DNA of 64,000 bases from Gracilibacillus orientalis. GTDB lineage: Bacteria; Bacillota; Bacilli; Bacillales; Amphibacillaceae. The stretch lies in NCBI RefSeq assembly GCF_900114645.1, contig NZ_FOTR01000001.1:248001-312000 (forward strand). Direction: 5' to 3'. This document shows, piece by piece, positions 54,116 through 62,276 of this stretch (the first letter of the stretch is position 1; each line of letters begins with the position of its first letter). The translations under genes and the position numbers were made by a program. The notes beneath the pieces were generated by a model. The model saw only the letters and a list, made by a program, of their open reading frames with translations. It was not told where the DNA came from and made no database searches.

Positions 54116-54760
54116 ATGAAAAAACTATTATTATTTCTTATTGTAGGAATTATTGGGTCTCTTGTTTTCGGTTCAATAGTTTCTGCTGAAAGTAGAAGTG
54201 AAGAGGTGGATGTGCAAGTTAACGATGAGGACACTGAATTGAGTGAGGTCTTAACATTTGACGAAGTTGTTCAAAAGTTAGCAAAAGATGAGGATATTTC
54301 TATAGAGAAAGCCGAACAACGAATTATCGGTTCCAGTTCTTCAACTAAATTACTTCAACAGTCTAGAGAAGCAGAAATAGAGGCTAGGGCTGCTTCTTAC
54401 AGAACAATCACAAAAGAATTTAGAGTAAATAGTATTTATAAACCTTCCGTTAAATTTTATGTACGAGTTAACGTGCCTTTTGGGCAGTTTGCTGAGATTG
54501 AGGAAATTCTTAATGTTGGTATGAATCGAGATGACAGTGGTTATTCAAAGAAATTCAATGGAACTGTATATACTAATTTAGAAGATAAGCATACTATTCA
54601 CTTTATTGTTAACGGTGATTTTTATAATTATGGCACAACAGTAGTTGATGGTGGAGTAAGTATTGGTGTAGGCAAGGCTGCAACTGTAGAGTTTAATATT
54701 TCTCATGCATCTGATCACTATGAATACGTGTATACATCAGATACTTTTGAGTATAGATAA
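54116..54760 (+). CDS. Secreted protein, unknown function
   Basis: 214 residues after AAAGGAGG. A classical signal peptide (MKKLLLFLIVGIIGSLVFGS, cleavage near IVSAES) is followed by an acidic helical segment (about 30-95, FDEVVQKLAKDEDIS) and a C-terminal beta-rich domain (about 95-214) with alternating hydrophobic residues (FYVRVNVPFGQF, ISIGVGKAATVEFNI). No family or catalytic motif recognised. The N-terminal helix resembles the propeptide-like part of some small Bacillus exoproteins. It is followed by its own terminator. Confidence 0.7.
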   Translation: MKKLLLFLIVGIIGSLVFGSIVSAESRSEEVDVQVNDEDTELSEVLTFDEVVQKLAKDEDISIEKAEQRIIGSSSSTKLLQQSREAEIEARAASYRTITKEFRVNSIYKPSVKFYVRVNVPFGQFAEIEEILNVGMNRDDSGYSKKFNGTVYTNLEDKHTIHFIVNGDFYNYGTTVVDGGVSIGVGKAATVEFNISHASDHYEYVYTSDTFEYR

Positions 54761-54802
54761 GAGAACTATTTAATACCCTTACTAAAAAATAAGCAAGCAT
54801 TT

Positions 54803-54840
54803 AAATCCCCCTATGGAAGTTAATCCAGGGGGATTTTTAA
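54803..54840 (+). terminator. Terminator of the secreted-protein gene
   Basis: AAATCCCCCT / AGGGGGATTT (10 bp, 14-base loop) followed by TTAA. Confidence 0.8.
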
Positions 54841-54938
54841 ATTAGAGTTAGTCAGGTATTCTTGTGCTGGCAAGGGTAATTATGTGAAAATAGCCTTAAT
54901 ATTATAGAAAATAAAAATTTTTGAAAGGGGTAGTTATA

Positions 54939-55475
54939 GTGCTTGTAAAAAAGGTCTATTTTTTTAGTATTATTCTATTTGCTTTACTAATTGGATGTGA
55001 GGAAAAAGGTCCAGTCGAGCCTGAAACAAATATTTATCAAGGTGAACACCTTACTATAGGTGTTTTGGGTGAAACTCCCCCAATTAGAGAAGAGAATGTC
55101 ACTTTTCACAACATATCACTAGACCATCTTATAAACAACTCTACACCAGAATTAAATCATATAGATGGTATTTTTATAATAAAAAAATATTTTGAGGAAG
55201 TAAGTCAAGAAGAATATGTGGCTTTTTTTAGTGAAACAGAAATTCCTATAGTGTTCATAGAATCCGAAAAATCCTTTGTTCCTTTTATAGATAAAGATCT
55301 TAAATATTCAGATGCTCCAACATTTGAAGATCAAATGTATGCAGTTGGTATTAAGAATATAGGGAATATGAAATATGATACATGGGGAATTGGATTATAT
55401 AATGATACTAAGAATGCTTCCAATATTAAAAGAGCTTATTCAAATATATTTAGAAAAATAGAAAAAGTAAAATAG
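54939..55475 (+). CDS. Lipoprotein, unknown function
   Basis: 178 residues from GTG 54939, which lies 8 bases after AAAGGGG; an upstream TTG would overlap that site. A lipobox LLIGC (Cys20) after a short hydrophobic leader directs membrane anchoring. The mature part is about 158 residues with alternating strands and helices (LTIGVLGETPP, HIDGIFIIKKYF, IPIVFIESEKSF). The pattern suggests a small Rossmann-like sensor domain, but I recognise no family. Confidence 0.68.
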   Translation: MLVKKVYFFSIILFALLIGCEEKGPVEPETNIYQGEHLTIGVLGETPPIREENVTFHNISLDHLINNSTPELNHIDGIFIIKKYFEEVSQEEYVAFFSETEIPIVFIESEKSFVPFIDKDLKYSDAPTFEDQMYAVGIKNIGNMKYDTWGIGLYNDTKNASNIKRAYSNIFRKIEKVK

Positions 55476-55641
55476 AACAAAGTAAGCAGAACGGTATTTA
55501 TATTATCTTTCCAGGTGCTAGCATAATTTTTTATTTAATATTAAAAAGTTTGGAAATTGTTTTTACAAAAGCATTCGGTGAGGACATATCTAATACCATC
55601 CATTAGTTTCTATTTTTCTCTTTTGTATGAAGTTTAAATGA

Positions 55642-55667
55642 GACAGTCAAATGTTGGCTGTCTTTTT
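55642..55667 (+). terminator. Intrinsic terminator
   Basis: GACAGTCA / TGGCTGTC (8 bp with one G-T, 5-base loop) followed by TTTTT. It ends the lipoprotein transcript and precedes the second yhjD promoter. Confidence 0.78.
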
Positions 55668-55670
55668 CTA

Positions 55671-55714
55671 TTGCTTATTTTTAATGTCAGGGTATACAAT
55701 AGGAACAAGCGTTC
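55671..55714 (+). promoter_or_regulatory. Promoter with LexA (SOS) box for yhjD copy 2
   Basis: TTGCTT (55671-55676), an 18-base spacer, TACAAT (55695-55700), then GAACAAGCGTTC (55703-55714). The arrangement matches the first copy: a LexA half-site pair directly after the -10. Confidence 0.82.
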
Positions 55715-55735
55715 TTATTGATAGGGGTGGATCTG

Positions 55736-56110
55736 ATGAGGAATATAACTGATGAAGAATTCAAAATTGCAAACCGATATTTGTTTTTAAGTATGGCCAT
55801 TGAAGTGATCCAAAAGGATTTGAATACTGTTCGAACCAATAATATTTTTAAAATAAGCGAACCATACATTCATTTTTTAGAAGCTGTTGAAATGAAAGCT
55901 ATTGAAGAAAGACGAGAGCTTAAGCAGCAGATGCATAAGAATAGGTTAAGTGTATTACTAACCGATAAGTCAGATCAATTTACGGAATATACGTATTACG
56001 CTAAACGTAAAGAAGAAAAACGGAATTATTTTAATCCGGCTATAAGGAAGAAGGTTCTGTTGATTATTGAAGAATTGTTTGAATCGGTTAAGATGAAAGT
56101 GAGCAGCTAA
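55736..56110 (+). CDS. YhjD-family SOS-induced protein, copy 2
   Basis: 124 residues from ATG 55736 (MRNITDEEFKIANRYLFLSM) after AGGGGTGG; an upstream in-frame TTG overlaps the site. It shares the blocks of copy 1 (FKISEPYIHFLEAVE, KEEKRNYFNPAIRKKVLLI) and is about half identical by eye. A diverged tandem paralogue with its own LexA-controlled promoter. Confidence 0.8.
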   Translation: MRNITDEEFKIANRYLFLSMAIEVIQKDLNTVRTNNIFKISEPYIHFLEAVEMKAIEERRELKQQMHKNRLSVLLTDKSDQFTEYTYYAKRKEEKRNYFNPAIRKKVLLIIEELFESVKMKVSS

Positions 56111-56210
56111 GGCTCTAAGACTGGTTAGTTTTAATTGCACTTAAACATCATCATTAAGTATCAATTTTTAAATAGTTCAAAAAAGACTATAAATCTTTAC
56201 AAATTTCATA

Positions 56211-56239
56211 TTGACTATCGACATCTATAGGAGTAATGT
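56211..56239 (+). promoter_or_regulatory. Promoter of the ktrAB riboswitch transcript
   Basis: TTGACT (56211-56216), a 17-base spacer and TAATGT (56234-56239), about 40 bases before the aptamer. Confidence 0.6.
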
Positions 56240-56274
56240 ATAGTTATCAATTTCATAAAACTACCTTTTAAGCT

Positions 56275-56415
56275 TAATTATGTAATATAAGCGGGGGAAC
56301 CATTTTTGATAAACCATGTTTATCTTGGGGTGAATCTTAACAAACTATGTTAAGAAGGGATACTCTCATTCCCTAATCCGACAGCTAACCTCGTAAGCAC
56401 TTGTGAGAGAAGGGT
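56275..56415 (+). ncRNA. c-di-AMP (ydaO/yuaA) riboswitch
   Basis: The aptamer's invariant blocks appear in order: GCGGGGGAACC, TTGGGGTGAATC, GAAGGGATACTCT, CCGACAGCTAACCTCGTA, and the closing GAGAGAAGGG. This class binds c-di-AMP and switches expression off through a downstream terminator. The genes controlled, ktrAB, are its classic target (yuaA is ktrA), linking potassium uptake to the nucleotide signal. Confidence 0.92.
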
Positions 56416-56428
56416 TAATGAAACCATT

Positions 56429-56456
56429 GACCATTCTTATTAAGAGTGGTCTTTTT
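56429..56456 (+). terminator. Riboswitch expression-platform terminator
   Basis: GACCATTCTT / AAGAGTGGTC (10 bp with one G-T, 3-base loop) followed by TTTTT, 29 bases before the ktrA start. Confidence 0.88.
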
Positions 56457-56479
56457 CTGTTTAGAAAGGAAGATAAATA

Positions 56480-57136
56480 ATGAAGAAACAATACGCAGTA
56501 TTTGGATTAGGTCAATTTGGCGGAAGTTTAGTTAAATCGTTTGCTAAATTAGGTGAAGATGTAATGGCTATTGATGCTAATCCAAACAAAGTAAAAGAAT
56601 ACTCAAAAATTGCAACACATGCCGTCCACGCAAACGGAGTGGATGAAGATTCTTTAATAGAGATAGGCATAAGAAATTTTGACCATGCTTTTGTCTCTTT
56701 CGGAGAAAATATTGAATCTAGTATATTAACATCATTATTATTAAAGGACCTTGGAGTACCAAGGGTATGGTCGAAAGCACAAAATGAATACCATCATAAA
56801 GTATTAAGCAAGATTGGAGTCGACAGAGTTATCCATCCAGAACGAGAAATGGCAAAACGTATTGCTCATCATACTGTATCTGATAATATTATTGATTATG
56901 TAGAGCTATCCGAAGATTATAGTATGGTGGAAATTGTCGCCACACAAAAATTACATAATAAGTCATTAGCTGAATTAAGTGTTAGAGAAAAATATGGATG
57001 TACGATAGTAGGTATCCAAAGAGATAAAAAAATGCTCGTAAGTCCAGATGCTGAAGAAAAAGTATTAAAGGATGATATTTTAATTGTGATGGGTCATAAT
57101 GCTGATATTCATCGTTTTGAAAAAGTAGGGGTATAA
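56480..57136 (+). CDS. ktrA: Potassium uptake regulatory subunit KtrA
   Basis: 218 residues after AAAGGAAG. The RCK_N Rossmann domain has FGLGQFGGSLVKSF and AIDANPNKVKEY (nucleotide pocket). The RCK_C domain (about 140-218) can bind c-di-AMP. It forms the cytoplasmic octameric ring that gates KtrB. It is regulated by the riboswitch upstream and lies 4 bases before ktrB. Confidence 0.95.
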   Translation: MKKQYAVFGLGQFGGSLVKSFAKLGEDVMAIDANPNKVKEYSKIATHAVHANGVDEDSLIEIGIRNFDHAFVSFGENIESSILTSLLLKDLGVPRVWSKAQNEYHHKVLSKIGVDRVIHPEREMAKRIAHHTVSDNIIDYVELSEDYSMVEIVATQKLHNKSLAELSVREKYGCTIVGIQRDKKMLVSPDAEEKVLKDDILIVMGHNADIHRFEKVGV

Positions 57137-57140
57137 GCTG

Positions 57141-58463
57141 ATGCTGAAGAAATATATAAAGCTTAACCCATCTCAATTACTTCTTTTAGTATTTATTATA
57201 TCCATATCAATAGGAACATTGTTACTTAAATTACCCTTAGCCACTACCGAATCAATACGGTGGGTAGATGCATTATTCACTGCAACATCTGCTATGACGG
57301 TCACCGGATTAGTTGTAGTAGATACGGGGTCGGCTTTTACGCTTTTTGGCCAAATCGTAATTGTATCGCTCATACAATTAGGCGGTTTAGGAATCATGTC
57401 CTTTGCGGTCCTGATCTACATAATGCTGGGTAAAAGAATTGGAATAAAAGAAAGATTACTGGTTCAACAAGCCTTAAATCAAACGTCTATTGGCGGCGTG
57501 ATAAAATTAGTAAGAAACCTATTTTTCTTTTCATTAACAATAGAAATTATAGCCATGCTTTTTATTTCAATACGATGGGTCCCGGAGATGGGTTGGATAA
57601 AAGGTTTATATTTTAGTTTTTTTCACTCCATTTCTGCTTTTAATAATGCGGGGTTTTCTTTATGGTCGGATAGTTTAACAGGTTTTGTTGGAGATCCAAT
57701 CATTAACATTGTTATTTCATTTTTATTTATTATTGGTGGTATCGGCTTTACCGTTTTATCGGACTTATGGTATAAAAGGCGATTTAAAACACTGTCTCTA
57801 CATTCTAAAATGATGATCGTCGGTACATTTTTTATAAATATCATTGCAATAATTACTATTTTCACTTTAGAATACGGCAACCCTCATACACTTGGAAGCT
57901 TGCATTCATTGGGTGATAAACTTTGGGCTTCTTACTTTCAAGGTATCACTCCAAGGACTGCTGGATTTAACACTATAGATATTGGAAATTTAGAGGAAGC
58001 AACTATATTTTTCCTTCTTATATTAATGTTTATTGGCGCAGGTAGTGCTTCAACTGGAGGAGGTATCAAATTAACTACTTTCCTTGTCATTATCATGGCC
58101 GTAAATAGCTTTTTAAGGAGAAAAAAAGATATTACCATTGCTAGAAGGTCTATTAATCAATCGTTTATTTTAAAGTCCTTAGCCATATCAAGCATGGCCC
58201 TCTTTTTTATTTTTTTAGGTATCTTTATATTAAGCATCACAGAGGAACAGCCTTTCATTACTATACTGTTTGAGGTTGTTTCTGCATTTGGGACTGTGGG
58301 ATTATCAATGGGTATAACTGGTTCTTTAACTGTTATAGGAAAACTTGCAATAGTGATCATCATGTTTGTCGGAAAACTCGGACCACTTACACTTGCTTTT
58401 TCATTGGCACAACCAAAAGAAGAAAAAATCAGATATCCTTCAGAAGATATTTTAACTGGGTGA
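57141..58463 (+). CDS. ktrB: Potassium uptake membrane subunit KtrB
   Basis: 440 residues of the Trk/Ktr/HKT superfamily, with about eight membrane helices and four pore loops. The filter region of the first repeat is TATSAMTVTGLVVVDTG, and others lie in ISAFNNAGFSL, ITPRTAGFNT and EVVSAFGTVGLSMG. It carries Na-dependent K uptake with KtrA. Full length. Confidence 0.95.
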   Translation: MLKKYIKLNPSQLLLLVFIISISIGTLLLKLPLATTESIRWVDALFTATSAMTVTGLVVVDTGSAFTLFGQIVIVSLIQLGGLGIMSFAVLIYIMLGKRIGIKERLLVQQALNQTSIGGVIKLVRNLFFFSLTIEIIAMLFISIRWVPEMGWIKGLYFSFFHSISAFNNAGFSLWSDSLTGFVGDPIINIVISFLFIIGGIGFTVLSDLWYKRRFKTLSLHSKMMIVGTFFINIIAIITIFTLEYGNPHTLGSLHSLGDKLWASYFQGITPRTAGFNTIDIGNLEEATIFFLLILMFIGAGSASTGGGIKLTTFLVIIMAVNSFLRRKKDITIARRSINQSFILKSLAISSMALFFIFLGIFILSITEEQPFITILFEVVSAFGTVGLSMGITGSLTVIGKLAIVIIMFVGKLGPLTLAFSLAQPKEEKIRYPSEDILTG

Positions 58464-58480
58464 CATTAGGTAACAATAAT

Positions 58481-58598
58481 TGTACAGTATAAATTAAAAT
58501 TCTAAGCCCAGGTTTTCCACGCCGGTGCTTTTTACATATCATGTAGACTTATTAATATATGTGCTACACTTATTATTGATCGTGAATTTATGTACTTA
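58481..58598. repeat. Direct repeat copy 1 (left of cwlJ)
   Basis: A block of about 118 bases shares an ordered set of words with 59314-59433: TAAGCCCAGGTTTTCCACG, TGTGCTACA..TT, TATTRATYGTGAA, ATGTACT. It begins just after ktrB; its hairpin (AAGC...GCTT) is weaker than in copy 2. Confidence 0.5.
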
Positions 58599-58638
58599 AA
58601 GCACCGGGTGTCACCTCAATTGTGGGGGATTTTGTTTG

Positions 58639-59079
58639 TTAATATCTATAAGCACTTTCACATGTGTTAGCTATTGGTTCATAATAACAATGTTGTTTAT
58701 ATGGCCCTGCAAATGGTTGATCATACCATGTAGGAGGACATTCGCCATACGGATTGAAATACCAAAGAGAATACTTAGAAGGATGTTCTCTCCAATATTT
58801 CACAACTTGTCGTGCTAATTTTTTCTCTATCCCCCTTGCAGGGCGATAAAATAAATTACCTTTTTGTACTGCTTCAAAAGCATAATTTCCACCTTGAACT
58901 TGAAAGATTACATCTCGTATGGACCGTACATCCTTAAAATCTAAACAATCAGCTTTTGCTCGATTTATAATGACGTTTCCAACCATAAGCATCCCTAACC
59001 TTCCTTCACCCTCAGCTTCTGCCCTCATCATCCTTGCAATTAAATCAATATCACTTTGGGTATAAGCCACTCTCGTCAC
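58639..59079 (-). CDS. cwlJ: Spore cortex-lytic cell wall hydrolase CwlJ
   Basis: 146 residues, GTG start at 59079, 8 bases after GAGAGG (other in-frame GTGs lie nearby). A single Hydrolase_2 (SleB/CwlJ) domain: MMRAEAEGEGRLGMLMVGNV with the catalytic Glu, then INRAKADCLDF, FEAVQKGNLFYR, KYSLWYFNPYGECPPTW and FAGPYKQHCYYEP. There is no signal peptide, as expected for CwlJ, which is placed in the coat from the mother cell and degrades cortex at germination. No gerQ gene is adjacent. Confidence 0.92.
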   Translation of the reverse strand: MTRVAYTQSDIDLIARMMRAEAEGEGRLGMLMVGNVIINRAKADCLDFKDVRSIRDVIFQVQGGNYAFEAVQKGNLFYRPARGIEKKLARQVVKYWREHPSKYSLWYFNPYGECPPTWYDQPFAGPYKQHCYYEPIANTCESAYRY

Positions 59080-59098
59080 TATTATCACCTCTCAACGT

Positions 59099-59126
59099 AT
59101 TGTATGAAAAAAACATTGATAAATGA
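59099..59126 (-). promoter_or_regulatory. Sigma-E promoter of cwlJ
   Basis: On the minus strand CATACAAT (59106-59099) equals the sigma-E -10, with TCATTTA about 13-14 bases upstream as -35. B. subtilis cwlJ is a known sigma-E gene. Confidence 0.62.
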
Positions 59127-59313
59127 AAGCTTTTCGTAATTTATATCTAATTGACCATGTATTATTTTCACAAGATTCATTTCCAGGATAAAATTGGTTA
59201 ATTGTTCATACTAGGTAAGAACCTTAGGTAAAATAAGGTCATCTACAGCAAAAATTGAGTCAGGTTTTTAAATGTGTAAAGATGCACTTAAATTAACTAG
59301 GCCGTTTGTTGAA

Positions 59314-59433
59314 GTGGACAATATAAATATTACTAAAATTTTAAGCCCAGGTTTCCACGTCTGGGCTTTTGTTAACTACATTGAGGTTTACGAATTTGTG
59401 CTACAATTGCTATTAATTGTGAAAATGTGTACT
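59314..59433. repeat. Direct repeat copy 2 (right of cwlJ), with a terminator hairpin
   Basis: Counterpart of the block at 58481. Its AAGCCCAG / CTGGGCTT stem plus TTTT (59343-59370) is a good plus-strand terminator, though no plus-strand gene precedes it. The 360 bases between cwlJ and the next gene hold nothing else I can support. Confidence 0.5.
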
Positions 59434-59441
59434 CAAACAGA

Positions 59442-59870
59442 TTATTTTAGCTTTAGATGTAGTATGGGATATGGACGACCGGAAGAGTCTATCTCTGATT
59501 GGTTTAATATATGAAATCCATTCTTTATATAGAATTTAGTTGCATTTTCATTGTCTTTATTTACATCGACTGTCTTAATATTAAAGTCTTTAATTAAAGA
59601 ACTAATGATAGCCTGACCGTATCCTTTACCTATTTTATCTGGTTTTAAAAATAACATCTCCAAGTGATGTTCGTTTATTCCAGAGAAGCCAAGTAATTCA
59701 TCCTTTTCATACCACAATTGGATAGCAAGGTAATCAAAATACGAAGGTATTTCTCGTTTAATTTCTTCTCTATCTTTATCCTTTAAAAAATCATGAGTAG
59801 CTAAAACTGATGCTTCCCATATAGTTAAAATTTCATTATAATCTTTCTTATTAGCTTTTCTATAAAACAT
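59442..59870 (-). CDS. GNAT-family N-acetyltransferase
   Basis: 142 residues after GGAGAGA. Typical GNAT elements: YRKANKKDYNEILTIWEAS, then LEMLFLKPDKIGKGYGQAII with the acetyl-CoA loop, and VNKDNENATKFYIKNGFHIL. It resembles small YjaB-type acetyltransferases. Substrate unknown. Confidence 0.85.
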   Translation of the reverse strand: MFYRKANKKDYNEILTIWEASVLATHDFLKDKDREEIKREIPSYFDYLAIQLWYEKDELLGFSGINEHHLEMLFLKPDKIGKGYGQAIISSLIKDFNIKTVDVNKDNENATKFYIKNGFHILNQSEIDSSGRPYPILHLKLK

Positions 59871-59884
59871 GAATATCTCTCCTT

Positions 59885-59962
59885 TTATTTTGAATTATCA
59901 ACTCCCTTCCCTAAGTAATCTATAATTTTCATATTAATCATCCATGTTTTCGTATGGCTCAT
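59885..59962 (-). CDS. Possible 25-residue leader peptide before the acetyltransferase
   Basis: ATG 59962 is placed 8 bases after a perfect GGAGG and encodes MSHTKTWMINMKIIDYLGKG plus five residues, ending 14 bases before the acetyltransferase start. It could be a leader peptide or chance; only the strong ribosome site argues for it. Confidence 0.3.
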   Translation of the reverse strand: MSHTKTWMINMKIIDYLGKGVDNSK

Positions 59963-60017
59963 AATAAGTTCCTCCACTAAAGTTGATTAAGAAAATTATA
60001 TTATGTTTTAAAAACTT

Positions 60018-60074
60018 CTTCAACTAACGCCCAGTTAGTTGAAGTATAAGGAGCGCTTTTCCACTGCGCTCCTT
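60018..60074 (-). terminator. Tandem hairpins ending the prophage lysis operon
   Basis: Two perfect stems: AAGGAGCGC / GCGCTCCTT (60048-60074) and CTTCAACTAAC / GTTAGTTGAAG (60018-60044). On the minus strand the second is followed by AAGTTTTTAAAA, as expected for termination after the endolysin. They mark the approximate left limit of recognisable phage genes. Confidence 0.7.
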
Positions 60075-60085
60075 TTATTAACTAG

Positions 60086-60967
60086 TTAGAACGTCCCTTC
60101 ATTCAATCGACGTTGTAACTCTTTGACTACAATTGATGGCCTACTTAATTTCTTATCGTAAGTTGTGCCTAAATACTTCTGTAGAAGTCCGATTGTTTCG
60201 GGGCCTAGCAATCCATCTACTTTAGCACCGATCTTGCTCTGTAAATCTTTCACTGCCATGCTGCCTTTTTTACCACTGCCAAAGTCAATAGTCGTACCAT
60301 AAAAAGCATTTGTCACGTTATTACGTACTTGATCGCTTATAATACCATCTACTACAGTATCAAGATATTGTTGCAATGCTCTTGTAGTTGAATTACCCCA
60401 TTTTCCATCTACTTTTAGATTGGCTTTATTTTCTGTCGTAGCTGATTTCACTTTTGAGTCCGGCGCTTCGATAGCTTTACCTTTAACCATACTTAAGAAG
60501 TCATTCCAACTAATACTTCCCTTACCTGCTCGCAATTGTGCAGGGCAATTTTTTGGATACCAGTTATGGTGTTGCTTAACATCATTAATGGATAGGTTGT
60601 GCTTGTCCAATAAATGCTTTACTAACTCAGCACCATTTTCTAATGTCTTTTTATAATCACCATCTGAATTGATACATAACTCAATTGCGATTGAGTCAAG
60701 ATTACCTGGTCCACGTCCATCTGTTGCATGCCAACATTGCGCATCATCTTCAAATGATTGGATAACTTGAGTATCGTCCGCTTGATAATGCCAGGATGCT
60801 TCACGAGGGTTACCGTTTAATTGTATCTTGGCATGCGCTACAGCATTTGCACCTTTGTCGGTATTGCCTGTTTGGTGGATAGTTACTGTCTTTTTTCCGT
60901 TGTTATTTTCGTATGTTACTTTGTTGGCAATACCATTAGGCACAATCCATTTTTTTATGTTCACCAT
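60086..60967 (-). CDS. Phage endolysin: N-acetylmuramoyl-L-alanine amidase with peptidoglycan-binding repeats
   Basis: 293 residues. Amidase_2 domain (about 10-150) with zinc ligands His31 (TIHQTGN), His133/134 and Cys141 (KQHHNWYPKNCP). The C-terminus has two peptidoglycan-binding-like units (LKVDGKWGNSTTRALQQYL and DGLLGPETIGLLQKYLG) and a short end motif VVKELQRRLN. It cuts the amide between muramic acid and the stem peptide at lysis. Its ATG follows the holin TAG directly. Confidence 0.93.
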   Translation of the reverse strand: MVNIKKWIVPNGIANKVTYENNNGKKTVTIHQTGNTDKGANAVAHAKIQLNGNPREASWHYQADDTQVIQSFEDDAQCWHATDGRGPGNLDSIAIELCINSDGDYKKTLENGAELVKHLLDKHNLSINDVKQHHNWYPKNCPAQLRAGKGSISWNDFLSMVKGKAIEAPDSKVKSATTENKANLKVDGKWGNSTTRALQQYLDTVVDGIISDQVRNNVTNAFYGTTIDFGSGKKGSMAVKDLQSKIGAKVDGLLGPETIGLLQKYLGTTYDKKLSRPSIVVKELQRRLNEGTF

Positions 60968-61399
60968 CTATTTTTCCTCCTCATTATCGTTAAACTCTGA
61001 TCTAATCTCTTGGCTAATTCCTGTACTATTTTCTTTATCAATCGCTCTTAACTTGTCTGCTAAACCTTTAGGTACTAAAACACCAACCTCAGCCAAGTTT
61101 TCAATAATGCTTAAACCTTCATTGGCAATATAAAAAAGCACAGTCGCATAAGTGACTGCACCATTTAAACCTAATATTTGATCTACCACATTGGCCAAAA
61201 TAATTACTGCAAGTACGAGTAATTTTCTAGCATAACCAAACAATGACTTTCTGGACCACAGCTTTCCATTTTTAATCGCTTTGAATATCCCAGTTACAAC
61301 ATCCAATGCCATCAACAATAACAACAAATGAAGAAACTTAACGTCACCAAACAAATACATTTTTGCTGCTTCTAAATGTTCCAAGTTAAAACCACCCAT
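60968..61399 (-). CDS. Phage holin (toxin-secretion/phage-lysis family)
   Basis: 143 residues with three hydrophobic segments (about 18-35, 53-75, 80-95). It begins with KMYLFGDVKFLHLLLLLMAL, then DVVTGIFKAIKNGKLWSRKS and ANEGLSIIENLAEVG, the pattern of the phage_holin_4 family. The charged C-terminus follows holin rules. It makes membrane lesions that release the endolysin encoded next. Confidence 0.92.
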   Translation of the reverse strand: MGGFNLEHLEAAKMYLFGDVKFLHLLLLLMALDVVTGIFKAIKNGKLWSRKSLFGYARKLLVLAVIILANVVDQILGLNGAVTYATVLFYIANEGLSIIENLAEVGVLVPKGLADKLRAIDKENSTGISQEIRSEFNDNEEEK

Positions 61400-61460
61400 C
61401 TATTTTTCATCTCCTCATTTTTCATTTGTAAGACTCCCCTTCTATCTGTTATTGGGTATA

Positions 61461-61490
61461 AAAAAAGCACCTCATTAGAGATGCTTTTTT
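61461..61490. terminator. Hairpin between holin and the 130-residue gene
   Basis: AAAAAAGCA / TGCTTTTTT with an inner CTC/GAG and an ATTA loop. It works in either direction and ends the transcript of the 130-residue gene. Confidence 0.75.
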
Positions 61491-61882
61491 TAAGTAGATT
61501 TAACTACCTTAATAACATTATCTTTTGTTTTAATAAACTGGAATGTTTTATATAACGTCTCCGATTGATTATTATATAACTCAATATCACCTGTTCCTAA
61601 TTGTGTCTCCAAGTCACTAAAGTTTAACTTTTCTCTACTTAAAACTTCTTTAATTATGGTCTCTTTGTATGTCTGTAAATAATCCGTGAAGTAAGATAGT
61701 TCTTTTTCATTTAATTCACTTTTAACACTTTCATAATCAAATTCATATATTTGATTATTTATCTCTATTTCTTTCCTTTGTTTTTCGGACTCTTCTTTTC
61801 TCCTCTGTTCCTCACGATCACGCTGACTGACTATCGCTTGTTGTTGGCTTGATTTACCTCTCATGTCATATCTAAAACTCAT
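61490..61882 (-). CDS. Prophage hypothetical protein, 130 residues
   Basis: Unrecognised. The N-terminal 45 residues are highly charged and helical (RDREEQRRKEESEKQRKEIE), likely a coiled coil. The rest is a small alpha/beta domain (YFTDYLQTYKETIIKEVL, FQFIKTKDNVIKVV). A GGAGGGA site precedes the ATG. It lies between the tail genes and the lysis pair, where phages often put accessory or XkdX-like proteins. Confidence 0.65.
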   Translation of the reverse strand: MSFRYDMRGKSSQQQAIVSQRDREEQRRKEESEKQRKEIEINNQIYEFDYESVKSELNEKELSYFTDYLQTYKETIIKEVLSREKLNFSDLETQLGTGDIELYNNQSETLYKTFQFIKTKDNVIKVVKST

Positions 61883-62144
61883 TCATATCCCTCCTCCCTA
61901 TCAATATTCGACAAAAAGGAGGAAATTCCTGCATAAAAAATACGCCTTAGAATAGGTGCTTTCACTAGACTCATTCGTTGCTTTACACTTTATATACAAC
62001 GCACAACGCAAAATAAAAACAGTCACAAATGACCTGTTCGTAAAATAGATAATTTAAAGGTTTATTTTTTACAAATTATTACACATGCATTACAATTATA
62101 TAGATACTATAAGAATATCCCAGATTAAAAAGGAGTAATTTGAT

Positions 62145-62276
62145 TTGAAAACTACTAAATCTGACACTTACCTGAATTTAAAAAAACATTTTGAAACTTC
62201 TTTAAATCGAAAGCTGAGTACCAAAGAAAAAGATTTTCTTAGATGGCTTGCTTCTAAGGTACAAGGTTCAGATTAA
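62145..62276 (+). CDS. Small phage-region protein, 43 residues
   Basis: TTG start after AAAAGGAG. The product MKTTKSDTYLNLKKHFETSL continues NRKLSTKEKDFLRWLASK. Small helical proteins with a (GRKLT..E..FL.WL) pattern are common in Bacillus chromosomes and phages, function unknown. It is the only plus-strand gene in the prophage part, and its 3' end overlaps the sda-like gene by 23 bases, tail to tail. Confidence 0.6.
   Translation: MKTTKSDTYLNLKKHFETSLNRKLSTKEKDFLRWLASKVQGSD

Noticed and set aside
60000-60085. The tandem perfect hairpins as a prophage attachment site
   Set aside because: No integrase, tRNA or matching second copy is in the window; termination of the lysis operon explains them better.
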